Part shown: one piece after another, positions 22,046 through 43,328 of the stretch | Numbering within the stretch: the stretch's first letter is position 1 | Layout: every line of letters starts with the position of its first letter | From: Micropterix aruncella | Taxonomy: Eukaryota > Arthropoda > Insecta > Lepidoptera > Micropterigidae | Assembly (NCBI GenBank): GCA_944548615.1 | Contig: OX155963.1 | Location: 31,571,985-31,635,984, forward strand | DNA length: 64,000 nucleotides | Direction: 5' to 3' | Notes under the pieces: generated by a model | The model's input: only the letters and a program-made list of their open reading frames with translations | Told to the model about the DNA's origin: nothing | Databases searched by the model: none | Translations under genes and position numbers: made by a program

Positions 22046-24124
22046 ATAAAAAGGGTAGAACAAGGGCTGGCCAAAACCGGTTTTTACCAAACTTACCTTT
22101 AATGTGGGCATTTTATGTAAGATATACATATAAAAATATATTGTTTTCAATGCCTCAAAATTTATATTTTCTTTTGGATGTCTATGTCTGTCATGTCATT
22201 TTCACTTCATCAATTTAAAGTTTATTTCTCGGTAAACTTGTGGGAATAGATATATAGTATTTTATATTTATGAAAACTCATCTTCTGCAGATTTCAGTAC
22301 AGCTAAACGTTTTTAATGTTATTGTTCAGGTTACGTGTAAATAACTGAAAAATAAAGTAAGGAAAAAAACATTGAGCGGCCTTGCTCGAGTTTAAAAGGC
22401 TAAGTTTGTTCGAGTATAAAATGATTTTAAAGTACCTGTGAAACGCTTTCCTAATATAACCGAAATCGTCTCGAGTTGCTGGTTCGCCCGTGCGAAAAAG
22501 GTCTCGAGTGCAAAGAGATATTAAAAATAATATTACATAATAATAATAACCAAAGGGAGAAAAAAATAAAAGATAAATGCTCAATGTTAAACGCACTTAT
22601 GTAAAACGACAGTAAGTATAATGAATAATCAAACATTATCAAATTATTCCTATAATATTTACCTCGTATGTTTTAATATACGAATAATAATATGTTGTAA
22701 CAAAAATTACTTTTTGTGCACATGGGCACGTAAGTGGTAAAGGTTTTTGTAGTGTTCTTGATTATTCCTCTGGTTTTTCTTCCTCATAATTGATACTTTT
22801 TATTTAAACTAAATCTGTACCCCATAAAAAAAAACATCGGACAGTTCTCTGTTTACATATTTGATATGTCAGTGTTGTAATGTAAAAAAAACAAAATATA
22901 TCAAGTCAAATTACCAAGTCAAATTATATAATATATATTTTACTTCAAAAACAAAACTTCTTCTTACTTCTTGCTTGCTGTCTTCAGTAATATTTTTTTC
23001 TGTCCGCGTTTTCAGTTTTCAGCGACATTGATTGCTAATGCAGAATGTGGAGAGTGTGTACCCAAAGAAGTTCTCACTACAGTTCTCGCAGAGAATCTCC
23101 GGAGATTCTCTCGTGAATGTCTCGCGTGAATGTGGAGCGCCCATAAGGTCAGTCACTGAGAGAAAAACTGTCAAATTAGAGAGAAGAGGGGCCTGCTCCC
23201 TCTTATTTTACAGATTAAATTAAAATTTAAAACATTTCATCATGAAATAGTGCAATGACATAAAAGGATTGGGCACTTTATATTAGCCTTATTTGGGTAC
23301 CGCTTGGTTTACTCGCGAGCAAAGCAGGCCGGAGGAACACGACCTAATCAGCAATGTAACCTTCGTATCATCCATATTACACATATTATGTTATACTTCA
23401 TCATGTTTTGATGCAATATCGGATTTCGGCGCTGTGGGCGACTTTCTGCTGTTTGATGACCGAAGATTATATGGATTTACGAAAATAATTTCGTGTTTTA
23501 TTTGTAGCAAACAACCGCCTTGGCAAAACGACTAGAAATATATTTTTTGATAACCTACTTCTGATCAATATTTTTTTAATATAGTTTTTTTGTTTATCTT
23601 CTTCTATCTAAATTTATTTATATTTTATGCGTTTGTCTACAAAACGTAGTGGCGCTCTTTTAAGTTTAAAATCAATTAACGGCATTATTTTTCATCCTTC
23701 TATTTTTATTCCGTTATAAGGTATCTTAGACAGACGATATTATTTTTCTTAATAAGTAAAATTAATTAAAGATATTTTTTGGTCTAACTTATCGTCTATC
23801 CTAGCATGTGTGATGAGCTACTGTTTAACTCTATATTCGAACACTTTTGGATCTAAATGTAGTGTTGACTTTGGAAGGTTATCTTTCAATTAACTTCCTA
23901 TTTGCATTAAACATTGTTTCTGCATTGACAACCCTGGTTCTTGATTAGTTTGCTGTTTTTTGACAAATTGTTGTAAGTTACCTATTTCAGAATCCCATTT
24001 TTTTCATTTTAACTATGGGATAAATCTGATACAAGCCGTACAATCAATTTCTGGCGTTTTTGGTACAGGGAACGGTCGTGCTTCGCAGAAATCTCGAGTC
24101 AAATGTACTGAAAAAATATTAAAT
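22046..24124. other. Unassigned AT-rich spacer
   Basis: Near 22070, GGGCTGGCCAAAACCGG resembles a hAT-type terminus, but no matching end is evident. A perfect 22-bp palindrome centred on TCTCCGGAGA lies at 23091-23112. The many short frames (60-97 codons) carry no recognisable motif. Confidence 0.45.
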
Positions 24125-24270
24125 AACTAAATAGACACGGAGGGGTGTCAATTACAACGGGCAAACCCGTCACCCCAGGGAGTTATAACGACATCGTGTC
24201 ATTCTATCTTCCATGGAGTGAACGTGAAAGACTCAGTGGACACCACACTCTACGGTCAAACTAGGGTTTA
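24125..24270 (+). repeat. LINE-3'UTR-like repeat fragment
   Basis: CAACGGGCAAACCCGTCACC, GGGAGTTATAACGACATCG and TTCCATGGAGTGAACGT match the segment downstream of the RNase H LINE at 47.9-48.0 kb in the same orientation, and copy 1 (2375-2450) in complement. About 145 bp remain. Confidence 0.72.
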
Positions 24271-25299
24271 TAGCAAATAGGAAGGTTATTAAAGAATAAC
24301 TAGGTTGGTTCCTAATAGTGCATTAAACTAATACATTAATGATTACAGTCAAACGGACTTTGGGAAGGGCTATGTTGGATTTGCTTCGAGTGTCGAGATC
24401 ATGTACGTACATGCTAAGCGTACGTGTTTGTTTGTTGTCATGTACGTACATGTTTTTTTGTTTTTAGCATACAGCAAACAACAGAATACAACAACAATCA
24501 GCCGATCGTTTTCTCAATCATTTATCGTATCAATTATCAAACCGTCATCCTTAAAAAATAAAGCTGTCAAAAATGTTCACCCGTTCCAGCGTTTTAAAAA
24601 AATCACCGGTTCAGCTCCAAACGAAAATAACCCCCTATATTATTTACCCGTAGGCGTATTTTACCTTACGCCTAAACTAGAAAGTGGTAAGAATGAAATC
24701 GCTATCGCAGATGAGAAGTCTATTTTCAGCGTCGTCTGCAGCCATCTGCTTGATGTTTTTTCATGTTTTATGCATGCAAGTCATTGTTGGCGACCTCCAT
24801 TGTGAAATGCGGCGAACGCCGTTGCTTGTGACACGAACGAAGCTTTTCAATTTTTCAAAAAGCCTCCTATGAGAGAAAAAATCAGTTGGGTCAATCAAAG
24901 ACTTTAGCGGCAAGTAGACAAGACCCTCCCGCCCCTCCGCTATTTTCGTACTATATTTGTATTATTTCCCATGGTATTAAAATCGTACTTTAACACGACT
25001 GCTAAACAAAAAGGAGTGTAATTTGTTCAGGGTCATCTATATATGTTTTCCATTTCTTTGTTTCACCATAACTTCTAAACGCTTGAACTGATTTAGAAGT
25101 GCGTGGTGTTATTTGAATCGCCATATCATCTTGAGTGTCATAGGCTACCTTAAACGTCTAACTATCTAGTAAGTAGGTGTCTAAATGTTCAAATCTCAAT
25201 ATATATTTTTTAAGCCACAAGGCATGTGCCTTTTCGTGGAACCCGCATTGTTGCCTATTAGCATCATCTTCTAGGTGGGTGCATCTTTATTGTTGCCTA
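24271..25299. other. Spacer with a duplicated palindrome; a 134-codon frame of unknown status
   Basis: CATGTACGTACATG occurs twice (near 24400 and 24440). An open frame at 24401-24805 spans 134 codons without any recognised domain. Its N-terminus is hydrophobic only because the palindrome region is T-rich. I treat it as chance. Confidence 0.4.
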
Positions 25300-25590
25300 T
25301 TGGCATCAACTTTAACTGTCCAAATATCAAGTAAGTAGTTGTCTAAATATCTAAATGTCATCAAATTAATATTAATATATCAGAAAGGTCTGATTGAGTG
25401 CATTTTGGAAATAAACATATATATCATTTTCCCATATATACATAGGTATATCACGTATATTTCCATATATACATACCTATATATGGATAAATACATAAAC
25501 CACAAATATTTCGTAAAAAACACTATTCAAAATAATTATAAATACCATAATTGACTTTCTGTAACGGCAGTCGTGTTTTTTTTAAATTAT
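25300..25590 (+). repeat. Dispersed ~290-bp repeat shared with 62.57-62.79 kb
   Basis: Shares CCAAATATCAAG, TAGTTGT, TATATGGATAAATA, CATAAACCA and CTTTCTGTAACGGCAGTC in order with 62571-62793. Both copies end at the same word followed by a T-rich run, which suggests a real element boundary at the right side. Confidence 0.68.
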
Positions 25591-25614
25591 TTACTTGTTC
25601 CAATGCGGAATATA

Positions 25615-25945
25615 AATATTACTTGTGTCACTTGTATACGAGATATCCCAACCAAAATTTCACAACGTGATTTCGGTCCAACACGGCCTTTGTTACGCTC
25701 CCTTTGTTGGATCGATTTGAGCTACAATCTTTCCAACTCTTGCCATGACCGAATGATGCCTCCATGCCAAATTTTATCTCTGAAGCATTTGGGCGATATT
25801 GTGGAGGAATACACACAAATATACACATACGCACACTCATACAGCCAGAGACAGACTTCAGACTGGAAATAGTCTTGAATCGTCTCAATGGGGGGGGGGG
25901 GGGGACATAATGCGTCTATATATCCGTATATATCCCGGAAAAACA
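25615..25945 (+). repeat. Family A repeat, copy 4
   Basis: Modules TGTCACTTGTATACGAGATA, TCACAACGTGATTTCGGTCC, ATGACCGAATGATGCCTCC, GGGCGATATTGTGGAGGAAT, a CA-rich tract and AATCGTCTCAATGG, then a G14 run near 25890. The 3' G-run replaces the usual terminal GTTCACAATACTTT module. Confidence 0.75.
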
Positions 25946-25975
25946 AATTTCCATGTTCGCAGCATTGAACCAATT

Positions 25976-26470
25976 GGTTCAACCAGTTGGTTCGCAGGCT
26001 GGTATAATGTATTTTAAGTGGCCATCTATCGGTTTATATTTCAACTAGTTCGGAAGATATGCTTGCAGTTCATATGCAAATCGGTAGATGGCGCAGTTTT
26101 GCAGGCGCAAAATAGTATTAGGAAGATATTTATTGCATTTTTTTTAAAGGTTTTACAAAATTATTTTGCGAATGTTTAATTAAATTTTTTATTTTAAAAG
26201 ACCACGACGTAAACACGTTCACAGTTATCTCCATCGGTTAGTTGGCAGGCCGGTTACCGGCCGGTAAAATGTATTATGATTGGCCATCTATCGGTTTATA
26301 TATAAACTAGTTCGGGAGATATGCTTGCAGTTCATATGCAAATCGGTAGATGGCGCAGTTTCGCAGCCCCCATTTTTTTTGCATTTATAGGCTTACAAAA
26401 TTATTTTGCGAATGTTTAATTAAATTTATTATTTCAAAAGACCACGACGTATACACTGATTTAATGTCTA
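25976..26470 (+). repeat. Tandem duplication, two ~250-bp units
   Basis: Unit 1 (about 25976-26235) and unit 2 (about 26236-26470) share, in order, GGCCATCTATCGGTTTATAT, ACTAGTTCGG, GATATGCTTGCAGTTCATAT, GCAAATCGGTAGATGGCGCA, AAATTATTTTGCGAATGTTT and AAAAGACCACGACGTA. Divergence is roughly 10% outside two length differences. CATCTATCGG and its complement-like ATCGGTAGATGG occur in each unit. No coding frame spans them. Confidence 0.85.
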
Positions 26471-27870
<1,400 letters not shown>

Positions 27871-28106
27871 CACAGTGGAGTTTAAATTGCGTACAAAATT
27901 TTAAGGAATGATTCTACCCATTAAATAGATCACAAAAAAACATATTTTTTTATTTGATAAAAAAGTCCAAAAACAAAAATAAATAATATTAAGTTTTGGA
28001 TTGTTTTGAGACTTTATTTTATCGAATAAAAAAAAATGTTTTTATGATCTATTTAATGGGTAGAATCACCCCTTAACATTTTGTGCGCATTTAAAATTCC
28101 ACGGTG
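27871..28106. mobile_element. Mariner-type MITE with TA target duplication
   Basis: A 236-bp element with arms of ~95 bp. The ends CACAGTGGAGTTTAAATTGC and (complement) CACCGTGGAATTTTAAATGC are followed by shared GATTCTACCCATTAAATAGA. TA lies immediately outside both ends (27869-27870 and 28107-28108). The CACNGTGG start and TA duplication fit Tc1/mariner-derived MITEs. It has no coding capacity. Confidence 0.87.
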
Positions 28107-28663
28107 TATATTTTGACTACTTATATAATCTAATTGTATCAGTTCAAGAATATTTTAAATTATTTTAATCAGTTTAAATGATAATGAACTCATTATATTT
28201 TCCATTCGTCTTTACATGTAAGAGACTCAAACTAGTATCAAGCAAAATCTTTTAATAACTACCTGTTAATTACAGTATCTTGTATATGACTACCTTTAGT
28301 ATATTGTAACACATTCGAGAGTGGTAAATTCGCTAATTGGATACGAATGTAATGTAATGTATGTTATATTATAGGAAAAATAAGTTAAAAAAAATAATCC
28401 CAAAATCTTCACAGCGCAAGTAATCTTCTGTCCCTCTCACTCATTTTTTATACATTTTTTTAAATATTGTTTCGCGTGCTACCTTTTTTTTAAAAGAAAC
28501 TTTAGCCAAAATAGCTTGAAGTGCCTATCTCTGCATGTTGGCTACCGAACTTTGTCTATCCTTATTTGGCTGGCTATTGTTATCAGAACTATATTGGGTC
28601 ACCGCTCCAAACAAACATGTGCATCCCGGACCTCTTCTTTGTACTATTTTGCCTTGAATTATT
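28107..28663. other. AT-rich spacer
   Basis: No gene or repeat recognised. Confidence 0.45.
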
Positions 28664-29340
28664 AAATTATTATTATTATTATTAGGGTTTACAGATAGGC
28701 AGCATAATTGATGTTATGTCTGAATTTAACACTGAGTTTAATTACATTTTTTTTTTTAATGTACGTCATCTAGTCTATTTTTGAATATATCTAGTGCCAA
28801 CACTACACGCAATCTTCAGCAGGTAAACTGTACCACTGGTCCACAGTTCGGTTGAATAGGAAACGTTTTCTGGGATTGGTGTAGAATCATGCTTTCTCCA
28901 GTTCGAAGTCAAGTCCTCGCAGATGGGGCATGTGGTTCCGCTTGAAGATTAAAGACAACTCGGGACAATTATAGCATCCACTGAGAAGCTTATACGTCTC
29001 AATGAGGTCACCCCTGATTCAACGATCCTTGAGTGTGGTCAGTTGCAATCTGCGGAGTCTTTCTGAGTATTCTAGATTTTTAAAACCCATTGACATCTTA
29101 GTCACTCTACGCTGAACTCTCTCGAGGAGATCCTAATCTTTCACAAAGTAAGGATTCCATATCTGGAAGGGAAAGCCAAACTTTAACATTGGCCTTATGT
29201 AGTTTGCATGCGTAATGTTGTATAATTCGGGCTGAGGCATGATATGAGCGAAGTTTTTGAGTTTGCGGTTCTTCCTTGTTGTCGATATTTCTATATTCTC
29301 GCTCAAAAGCTTTAGAACATCTTCATTTCTGACCGTCAAC
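28664..29340 (-). pseudogene. CR1/L2-like LINE C-terminal fragment
   Basis: Across frames the minus strand reads QIWNPYFVKD, ERVQRRVTKMSMGFKNLEYS, ERLRRLQLTTLKDR (stop), IRGDLIETYKLLSGCYNCPE, then HMPHLRGLDFELEKA (stop) and KRFLFNRTVDQWYSLPAE. The 'LERVQRR.TKM', 'RL..L.L.TL..R..RGDLIE.YK' and 'F..R....WN.LP' order is diagnostic of this LINE group. It carries stops and at least one frameshift. An (ATT)n run at 28664-28683 may be its 3' tail. Confidence 0.83.
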
Positions 29341-29689
29341 CCAGCTTATACGTAGTACCCTCCAATAGATCCACATTTCAGGGCGTCAAGCTTTCTTAGT
29401 AGTATGTCTGTAAGTGTCTAGCCTGCAAGTGTGTGAAACATCTTTATTAGGACACTTTTACAGTTTTAATAATTTTGGAAACTGACAAATATTTTTATAA
29501 GAGATGAATAAGAATGTATAAAGCATAAATAATAAAATGCTAAATATTAAATAAAAAAATATAATAGAAATAAATTATATAAGTAGGACCATTTATTTGT
29601 GTAATTACAGTGTATAATAATAATATAGTTATATTATGTAATAATATATTATGTATTCATATATAAGTAATACATGGCTGCTGACATTG
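29341..29689. other. AT-rich spacer
   Basis: No gene or repeat recognised. Confidence 0.45.
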
Positions 29690-30131
29690 AAATAGTGAAC
29701 CCAGCCATGCCATGCGAGTTGGCTCATTCTTTGGGTATTTTTACCCTTTTTTTTTAAACTCGTTCTACAGATCTTCTTCATTTGTTGGAGCTCTATCTTT
29801 TTTTTTATTCTCTAAATATTACCAAAATTGCTCAATTAAATTATGATCGGGACTCGGCCAATCAAACAAATCAAGGACCCTAGCAAATTTCTTTGCTCGT
29901 TTTTTAAAATCATTTTTTATGTGTCCTTGGGGTTGTTGTCTTATTGCAGGATAAAATTATTCTTAATCAAGCGGCGTCGAGATGGAATTGCATAATGCCC
30001 TAATATTTTCATGTAACGATCTACATTCAGTCTCTCATGAATTATGGCCAAGGGTAATACCCAATTCGCTGAAAAATACCCCCTTACCCTTGTAGAGCCT
30101 TGCTAGAGCCATGCTTAACTAATGCAGCCAA
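29690..30131 (-). pseudogene. Tc1-like transposase C-terminal half, degenerate
   Basis: The minus strand shows a DNNPKDT block (cognate of the DNDPKHT motif holding the second catalytic aspartate, preceded by a stop in place of Q) and, after a frameshift, FARVLDLFDWPSPDHNLIEQ then FW. This matches the conserved WP-SPDLNPIE-LW motif with the third acidic residue. Downstream PTNEEDL fits the C-terminal helix region. At least three stops and a frameshift mean it is dead. The sequence upstream of the block is replaced by the LINE at 30.14 kb. Confidence 0.82.
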
Positions 30132-30139
30132 ACACGGAT

Positions 30140-30570
30140 CTTTATATTTTTTATTTATTTTGTTTATTCACAAGTAAAAGTAATAAAGATATTACCGTAA
30201 CTATACAAATAGAATGACACATAATATTAGCTATAATATAAGAATGAATAATTAATAGCTTGCAATTTAAACCAGTGAGCGTTAACGGTAAAAATATCGA
30301 AATCTGGTGCCATCGAGTGAATATCATTTAAGCGCCGCAAAGCACGCGCCAACAAGTTCCACCACGTAAGGTTAGTGCACGAGAACGGCTCCGCGAAAAG
30401 ATGGTGCGATAGAGCACGAAGATAATTATTTGGTATGAAAAGATCCACTTTGGCTCTTAAGCCAAGAAGGGTTATCAGTTTTACCACTAATTTGATTGAA
30501 AACATAAGACATGGTCAGCATTTCTCTTCTGAGACAGAGAGAATTATAGCCAACCATGCCTGTGATAAAT
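30140..30570 (-). pseudogene. Jockey-like LINE C-terminus inserted in the Tc1 relic
   Basis: The frame reads ITLLGLRAKVDLFIPNNYLR, CTNLTWWNLLARALRRLNDI, HSMAPDFDIFTVNAHWF: the 'P..R-LRRLN......DIF....F' C-terminal block of Jockey elements. The A/T-rich tail abuts the Tc1 transposase relic at about 30131-30140, so the LINE landed in, or at the edge of, that transposon. Only ~110 codons remain. Confidence 0.68.
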
Positions 30571-30655
30571 GCAGTCGGATACAGTGCAGTCGGATACAAA
30601 TGCTGTCGGATACAAATGCAGTCGGATAAATGCAGTCCGAAATGCAGTCGGATAT
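30571..30655. repeat. Short degenerate minisatellite (GCAGTCGGATACAAAT-like)
   Basis: CAGTCGGATA occurs repeatedly (about six times, with variants CTGTCGGATA and CAGTCCGA), spaced 11-18 bases. This generates overlapping spurious frames on both strands. Confidence 0.8.
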
Positions 30656-31414
30656 ATTGTGCTCCGTGGGGCGTCTGCAAACGAAATGGCGGCTATTAGT
30701 TCCGAAAATTTCGAATTTTGGCGCATCGGCCAAAGGACTATTTTCCACTGCTTCTTGGTCTGAGCTTTAGGCGCTTAGGCAAAATTTCATCATCTTTGAT
30801 GATTATTCTTTCGAACTAATGGTTTCCCCTTGGCCACACACACTTGAAGATTATTTAGGGTCTAGGTGTGACACAACCGATTTTTTTACTCAATATAGTT
30901 AAAAACAAATTTAAAGATTTCAATCATTTCACAGCCATCTGTTGTATAGTTGCTAAAGTAAGCTGAATTGGCTCGAAACTTTTTGTTTACTTTCTGTCAC
31001 ATGTCATGTCACGTCCGGGTCGCTTTTTAATTGTTTCTGTCCGTTTTCTCCAAGACCTTGGTGTCATTCCTGATTGTAGATCAATTGAGCAAGGCACCGC
31101 AATGTAATCGAATCAATCCAAAGAAATATTATTTGTACATAAATAAGAAGTATATTTCAGTTTATCTTTGAAACATTACTGTCAATAAAGGGACAGCTAG
31201 TATACTGTATTGTGAAACTTCACAATAGGCGGGTTTATTGTCGTACGACAATCTCTTACAACCAACCCTAATTTATTCAAAGAAGAATAAAGTGTTCGAG
31301 GCCTTATTCACAGTAGTGTATATGCATATTAGTATATTTTAAATTTAACTTTATTATTTCTTTATTACTACTTATTTAACTGTACGTTGACCGTTAAAAA
31401 ATAAGGTATCAAAA
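30656..31414. other. Spacer with an isolated family A head
   Basis: 30866-30897 holds TGTGACACAACCGATTTTTTT, split here as TGTGACACAACCGA plus a T-run, the head module of family A in minus orientation without its body. The rest carries no recognised gene. Confidence 0.5.
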
Positions 31415-31550
31415 GGTGGACTGTAAGATATCGCTATAGTGACAATTCCGCCATCTGTGCATCCATATCCTTTTAAGACTAGTTTAATCTTCAGTGTGTA
31501 ATGCTGTATACTTAACACAATAAAGTTATAAGCATTCTATTCTATTATTT
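31415..31550 (+). repeat. LINE 3'UTR fragment related to the 17.6-18.5 kb element
   Basis: GTGGACTGTAAGATATCGCT, CCGCCATCTGTGCATCC and ACACAATAAAGTTATAAGC parallel GACTGGAAGATATTGCTG, GTCCGCCATTGTACC and GTGCAATAAAGAG at 18358-18432. An (ATTCT)n-like tail follows. It is a very short 5'-truncated insertion. Confidence 0.65.
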
Positions 31551-31689
31551 ATTCTATAAGGCAACCCTCTCCAAAGACACTCATCGAACCAATCTTACCT
31601 TTTAGGGCTTTAGAAACATAGGTTCTCACAAAAACGTTCTGAAAATCCATTAGATTTCTTCAAATGCAAAATATTCCTCAGGATCTTCG

Positions 31690-32600
31690 ATGCAATGGCA
31701 TAACCATATAATAATGCTGCGCAACATTCTGTCCAAAACAACCATAAGAATGGTATACATGGCCTTGTGTCAGAGTATTTTGTCCTACGGAGTCGCGGCA
31801 TGGGGCGCTACTACTAATGATAATCTGGATAGATTGACAAAAGCGCAGAAATTATTATTGAGAGTAATTCACAGGAAAAACCGGCGTCATCCATCTGCCT
31901 TGTTATTTTCCCAATCCCATGTGCTATCAGCTAAACAGTTATTCATTAAGCAAGCGCTTCTTGCATTCTACAAATCTAGAGATGACCACGCCCGAACTCA
32001 AAACAATCTGAACACAAGAATGTCCGCGAGTATCAATTATATAATTCCGTCAGTCAGGACAACATTTGCCCAGAGACATATATTCTACATAGCCCCAAAA
32101 TTATATAATTCCCTTAGTGAAGACATGAAAAATTATCCTAACATAAAAATATTTAAAGCAAACCTTAATAGATGGCTACTTAACAAGGGATATGTAAAAT
32201 CTGATCAACTTCTTTGCAACGCACGACAATTTATTTAGTATCACTTATCTATTTTTCTTAATTAAATTTTATTAAATTACAACTATAAATGTATATATTT
32301 ATTACATAGCTATATTTTTTATAAAATTGGTATATTTATGTGTATATACAGGTGGTGGGTCCAAATAATTTATTTAAAAAAAACACTTCATTTCTTAAAA
32401 TTGCATAAAAATATGCACATCTAGAGACGGGCCAAATTATCGCCTAGTTAGATGTGCTATTGGCAGTAAAGGTCATGTAAGATGTGTTAAACCTCCCTAT
32501 ATTAATTATTAAATAATTTATATAATTATTATAAGATTACATGACCTATGAATGAACTGTATACCTAATCCTATGTACCTAAATAAATAAATAAATAAAT
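31690..32600 (+). pseudogene. Crack/Daphne-like LINE C-terminus with 3'UTR and (AAAT)n tail
   Basis: The 182-codon frame begins NILSKTTIRMVYMALCQSIL, SYGVAAWGATTNDNLDRLTK, then AQKLLLRVIHRKNRR, TTFAQRHIFYIAPKLYNSL and FKANLNRWLLNKG. This is the entire post-RT domain in order. The RT palm is absent. The frame is open to a natural stop at 32238, followed by ~340 bp of AT-rich 3'UTR and AAAT repeats (32581-32600). This is among the better-preserved LINE tails here. Confidence 0.85.
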
Positions 32601-32634
32601 GATGTGCTCGTTGTGAGATTCCTGAAACTCAAAA

Positions 32635-32890
32635 GGCTCAGGTGGTTAAAACGAAGATAGGATGGAAAATGAACAGCCCCTGGAACGCATTGCTTGTGAA
32701 GAACCTGACAAGCATTGTAAGGTCGGACGACTGTGACTGCGATGAATTGATTCTGTGGTTAAAGACCTAAATGCACTCGGAGTAAACAACTGCAAAACCA
32801 GAGCCCAGGATATGGTGGAATGGAAGAAGATTCCCAACGAAACCAAGACTCACAATGAATTGTAGCGGTTATGATGATGATAATGGGTTG
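32635..32890 (+). pseudogene. RTE-clade LINE C-terminal fragment
   Basis: LKRLRWL, then after a frameshift MENEQPLERIACEEPDKHCK, VVKDLNALGVNNCKTRAQDM, VEWKKIPNETKTHNEL (stop). RTE/BovB elements end with 'RL.WLGH..RM', 'V..DL..LG', 'A.DR..W......THG'. The sequence then ends in a TGATGA-rich tail, also usual for RTE. Two in-frame stops occur. Confidence 0.75.
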
Positions 32891-33100
32891 TTATAGGTTG
32901 TAATTATCGTTATGTATGGAAATAGGAGTTCCATACATAATGAGGCAGCTTGTAAAAAATGTCTGTCAATAATTATATGGCATTTTAATTTCCAGCAGTG
33001 TTTTGGTGTGACATAATGATAGTCATAGGTAAATTAATTGAGTACCTCAGTAACAAAGGCGGACATCTGCCATTTACTTGAAATAAAGATAAATTAGTTT
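32891..33100. other. Spacer with a 12-bp hairpin
   Basis: TTATGTATGGAA and its complement flank a 7-base loop near 32911-32941. CAAAGGCGGACATCTG near 33054 recurs inverted near 43060. No genes are seen. Confidence 0.5.
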
Positions 33101-33527
<427 letters not shown>

Positions 33528-33587
33528 TTATCAGGACCCCAGATAAGTAACTTTTCATGAATCTAATTTTATATATTATTGAAAATA

Positions 33588-33816
<229 letters not shown>

Positions 33817-33842
33817 ATAAATAGGGCTTATCCTTATGCAAC

Positions 33843-42078
<8,236 letters not shown>

Positions 42079-42226
42079 ATTTAATATAGAGTAATTTAAC
42101 TGTTTTTCTTTTTTATTTGAGAAGTTTATCAACACTGCTTTGCTTGAATTGGCGACATCGGGTTCACTCATTGACTTCAAAAAGTGTTTCGCTTGTTGGA
42201 TCCTCCATTTTTGTTCTACAGTCACT

Positions 42227-42560
42227 TTAAAGAATGCGCGTGGTGTCATCTGCAAGTTGGACAGTCTTGGCACAAGTTATGTTAGTTGCTAAATCGTTAC
42301 AATAGAGTTTGAAGAGGAGAAGTCCTAATGTTGAGCCCTGAGGCACACCGATGTTTACTATTTCACAACTCGATTGCTCAGCCTTTTCCTCAATTCCATC
42401 AATTATTTTAATCTCCACCACTTGCTGCCTGTTTTGTGGGTACGATTTGATCACTGAATTGGCCACTCCTCTAATTCCATAATGGTTTAGCTTTTCTACC
42501 AGGGTATTGATGTTTATACAGTCGAATGCTTTGCTTAGATCGCAGAACTTTTATACACTT
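42227..42560 (-). pseudogene. LINE reverse transcriptase palm fragment
   Basis: The minus strand reads FCDLSKAFDCININTLVEKL, NHYGIRGVANSVIKSYPQNR and then VNIGVPQGSTLGLLLFKLYC, NDL and LADDTTRIL. These are RT motifs A (D in FCDLSKAFD), B (GVPQGS) and C (LADD, a variant of FADD). The frame shifts between the first two blocks. It lacks fingers and C-terminus. The sequence 3' of it runs into TA run C. Function is impossible, but the palm motifs are clear. Confidence 0.85.
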
Positions 42561-42612
42561 TTTTTTATACACTGTTAGCTTAGATCGCAGAACTTTTTAT
42601 ACACTTTTTTTT
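42533..42612. repeat. ~34-bp tandem duplication
   Basis: TTAGATCGCAGAACTTT followed by TATACAC and a T-run occurs twice (42535 and 42580), separated by 12 bases. It sits at the 5' edge (minus strand) of the RT fragment and suggests slippage at its truncation point. Confidence 0.85.
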
Positions 42613-43328
42613 TAAAATTTGAAATGTAATTTCATTTGTAGAAATACTATTTTTTGTAATTTCGTAATGCTATTATATATATAATATTTTTTCGTAATGT
42701 AATTTCTATACCCAGATCGGGTTTATGAAAATAAAATTTTCTTATTTCTTATTTCTTAATATTTTAGGTTTTATTTTGTTTAATACTCCAGAAATTATAT
42801 TGTGAGGTAACTGATATCAATGTCTTTCGATAAATGAGTAAAATTATATTTTAAAAACCCAAATGTCCATCCAGACATATCTTAAAATATACAGTTTGAA
42901 ACCAAACTCATGGGTAGGAATTCGTTTTTGAAACCAATACAGACATTTTAGTTTAGAAAAAGTCGTATTGCTGTCTGGTTTTGAAATGAATGAACCTCCC
43001 AATTGAAAAGAAGCTTTATTAGAATTCACTTCTAAGTCAATTTTGATTTGTGTGTCAGATGTCCGCCTTTGATACTAAAATATTCAATTATAACCACTAG
43101 CTTATCACTAGGAATACCTGCCAAGGCGAAGTGCTATTCTAAATTAGCTAGAGCGTCTGCAGAGTATTTTCATTCATTATATTCATATTTTAGTGTGTAC
43201 TTTTTCCACGTGTTTATTCTAGGTTCTAGGTAGCTTATAAACTAATTAAACTTAATGGTGCACAGAGCGTACCATGTTATAAAAAAATCGGTTGTGTCAC
43301 CCCAAGACTTTCCCGGTAAGCAGTCAAG
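42613..43328. other. Spacer; family A head on its right
   Basis: 42720-42757 (AAATAAAATTTTCTTATTTC) looks like a LINE tail. 43281-43322 is a family A head in plus orientation (AAAAAAATCGGTTGTGTCAC, ACTTTCCCGGTAAGC) without its body. CAGATGTCCGCCTTTG at 43058 is the inverted partner of 33054. No genes are seen. Confidence 0.5.

Noticed and set aside
24401..24805. 134-codon open frame
   Set aside because: No recognisable domain, includes a duplicated palindrome, and no splice or promoter support.
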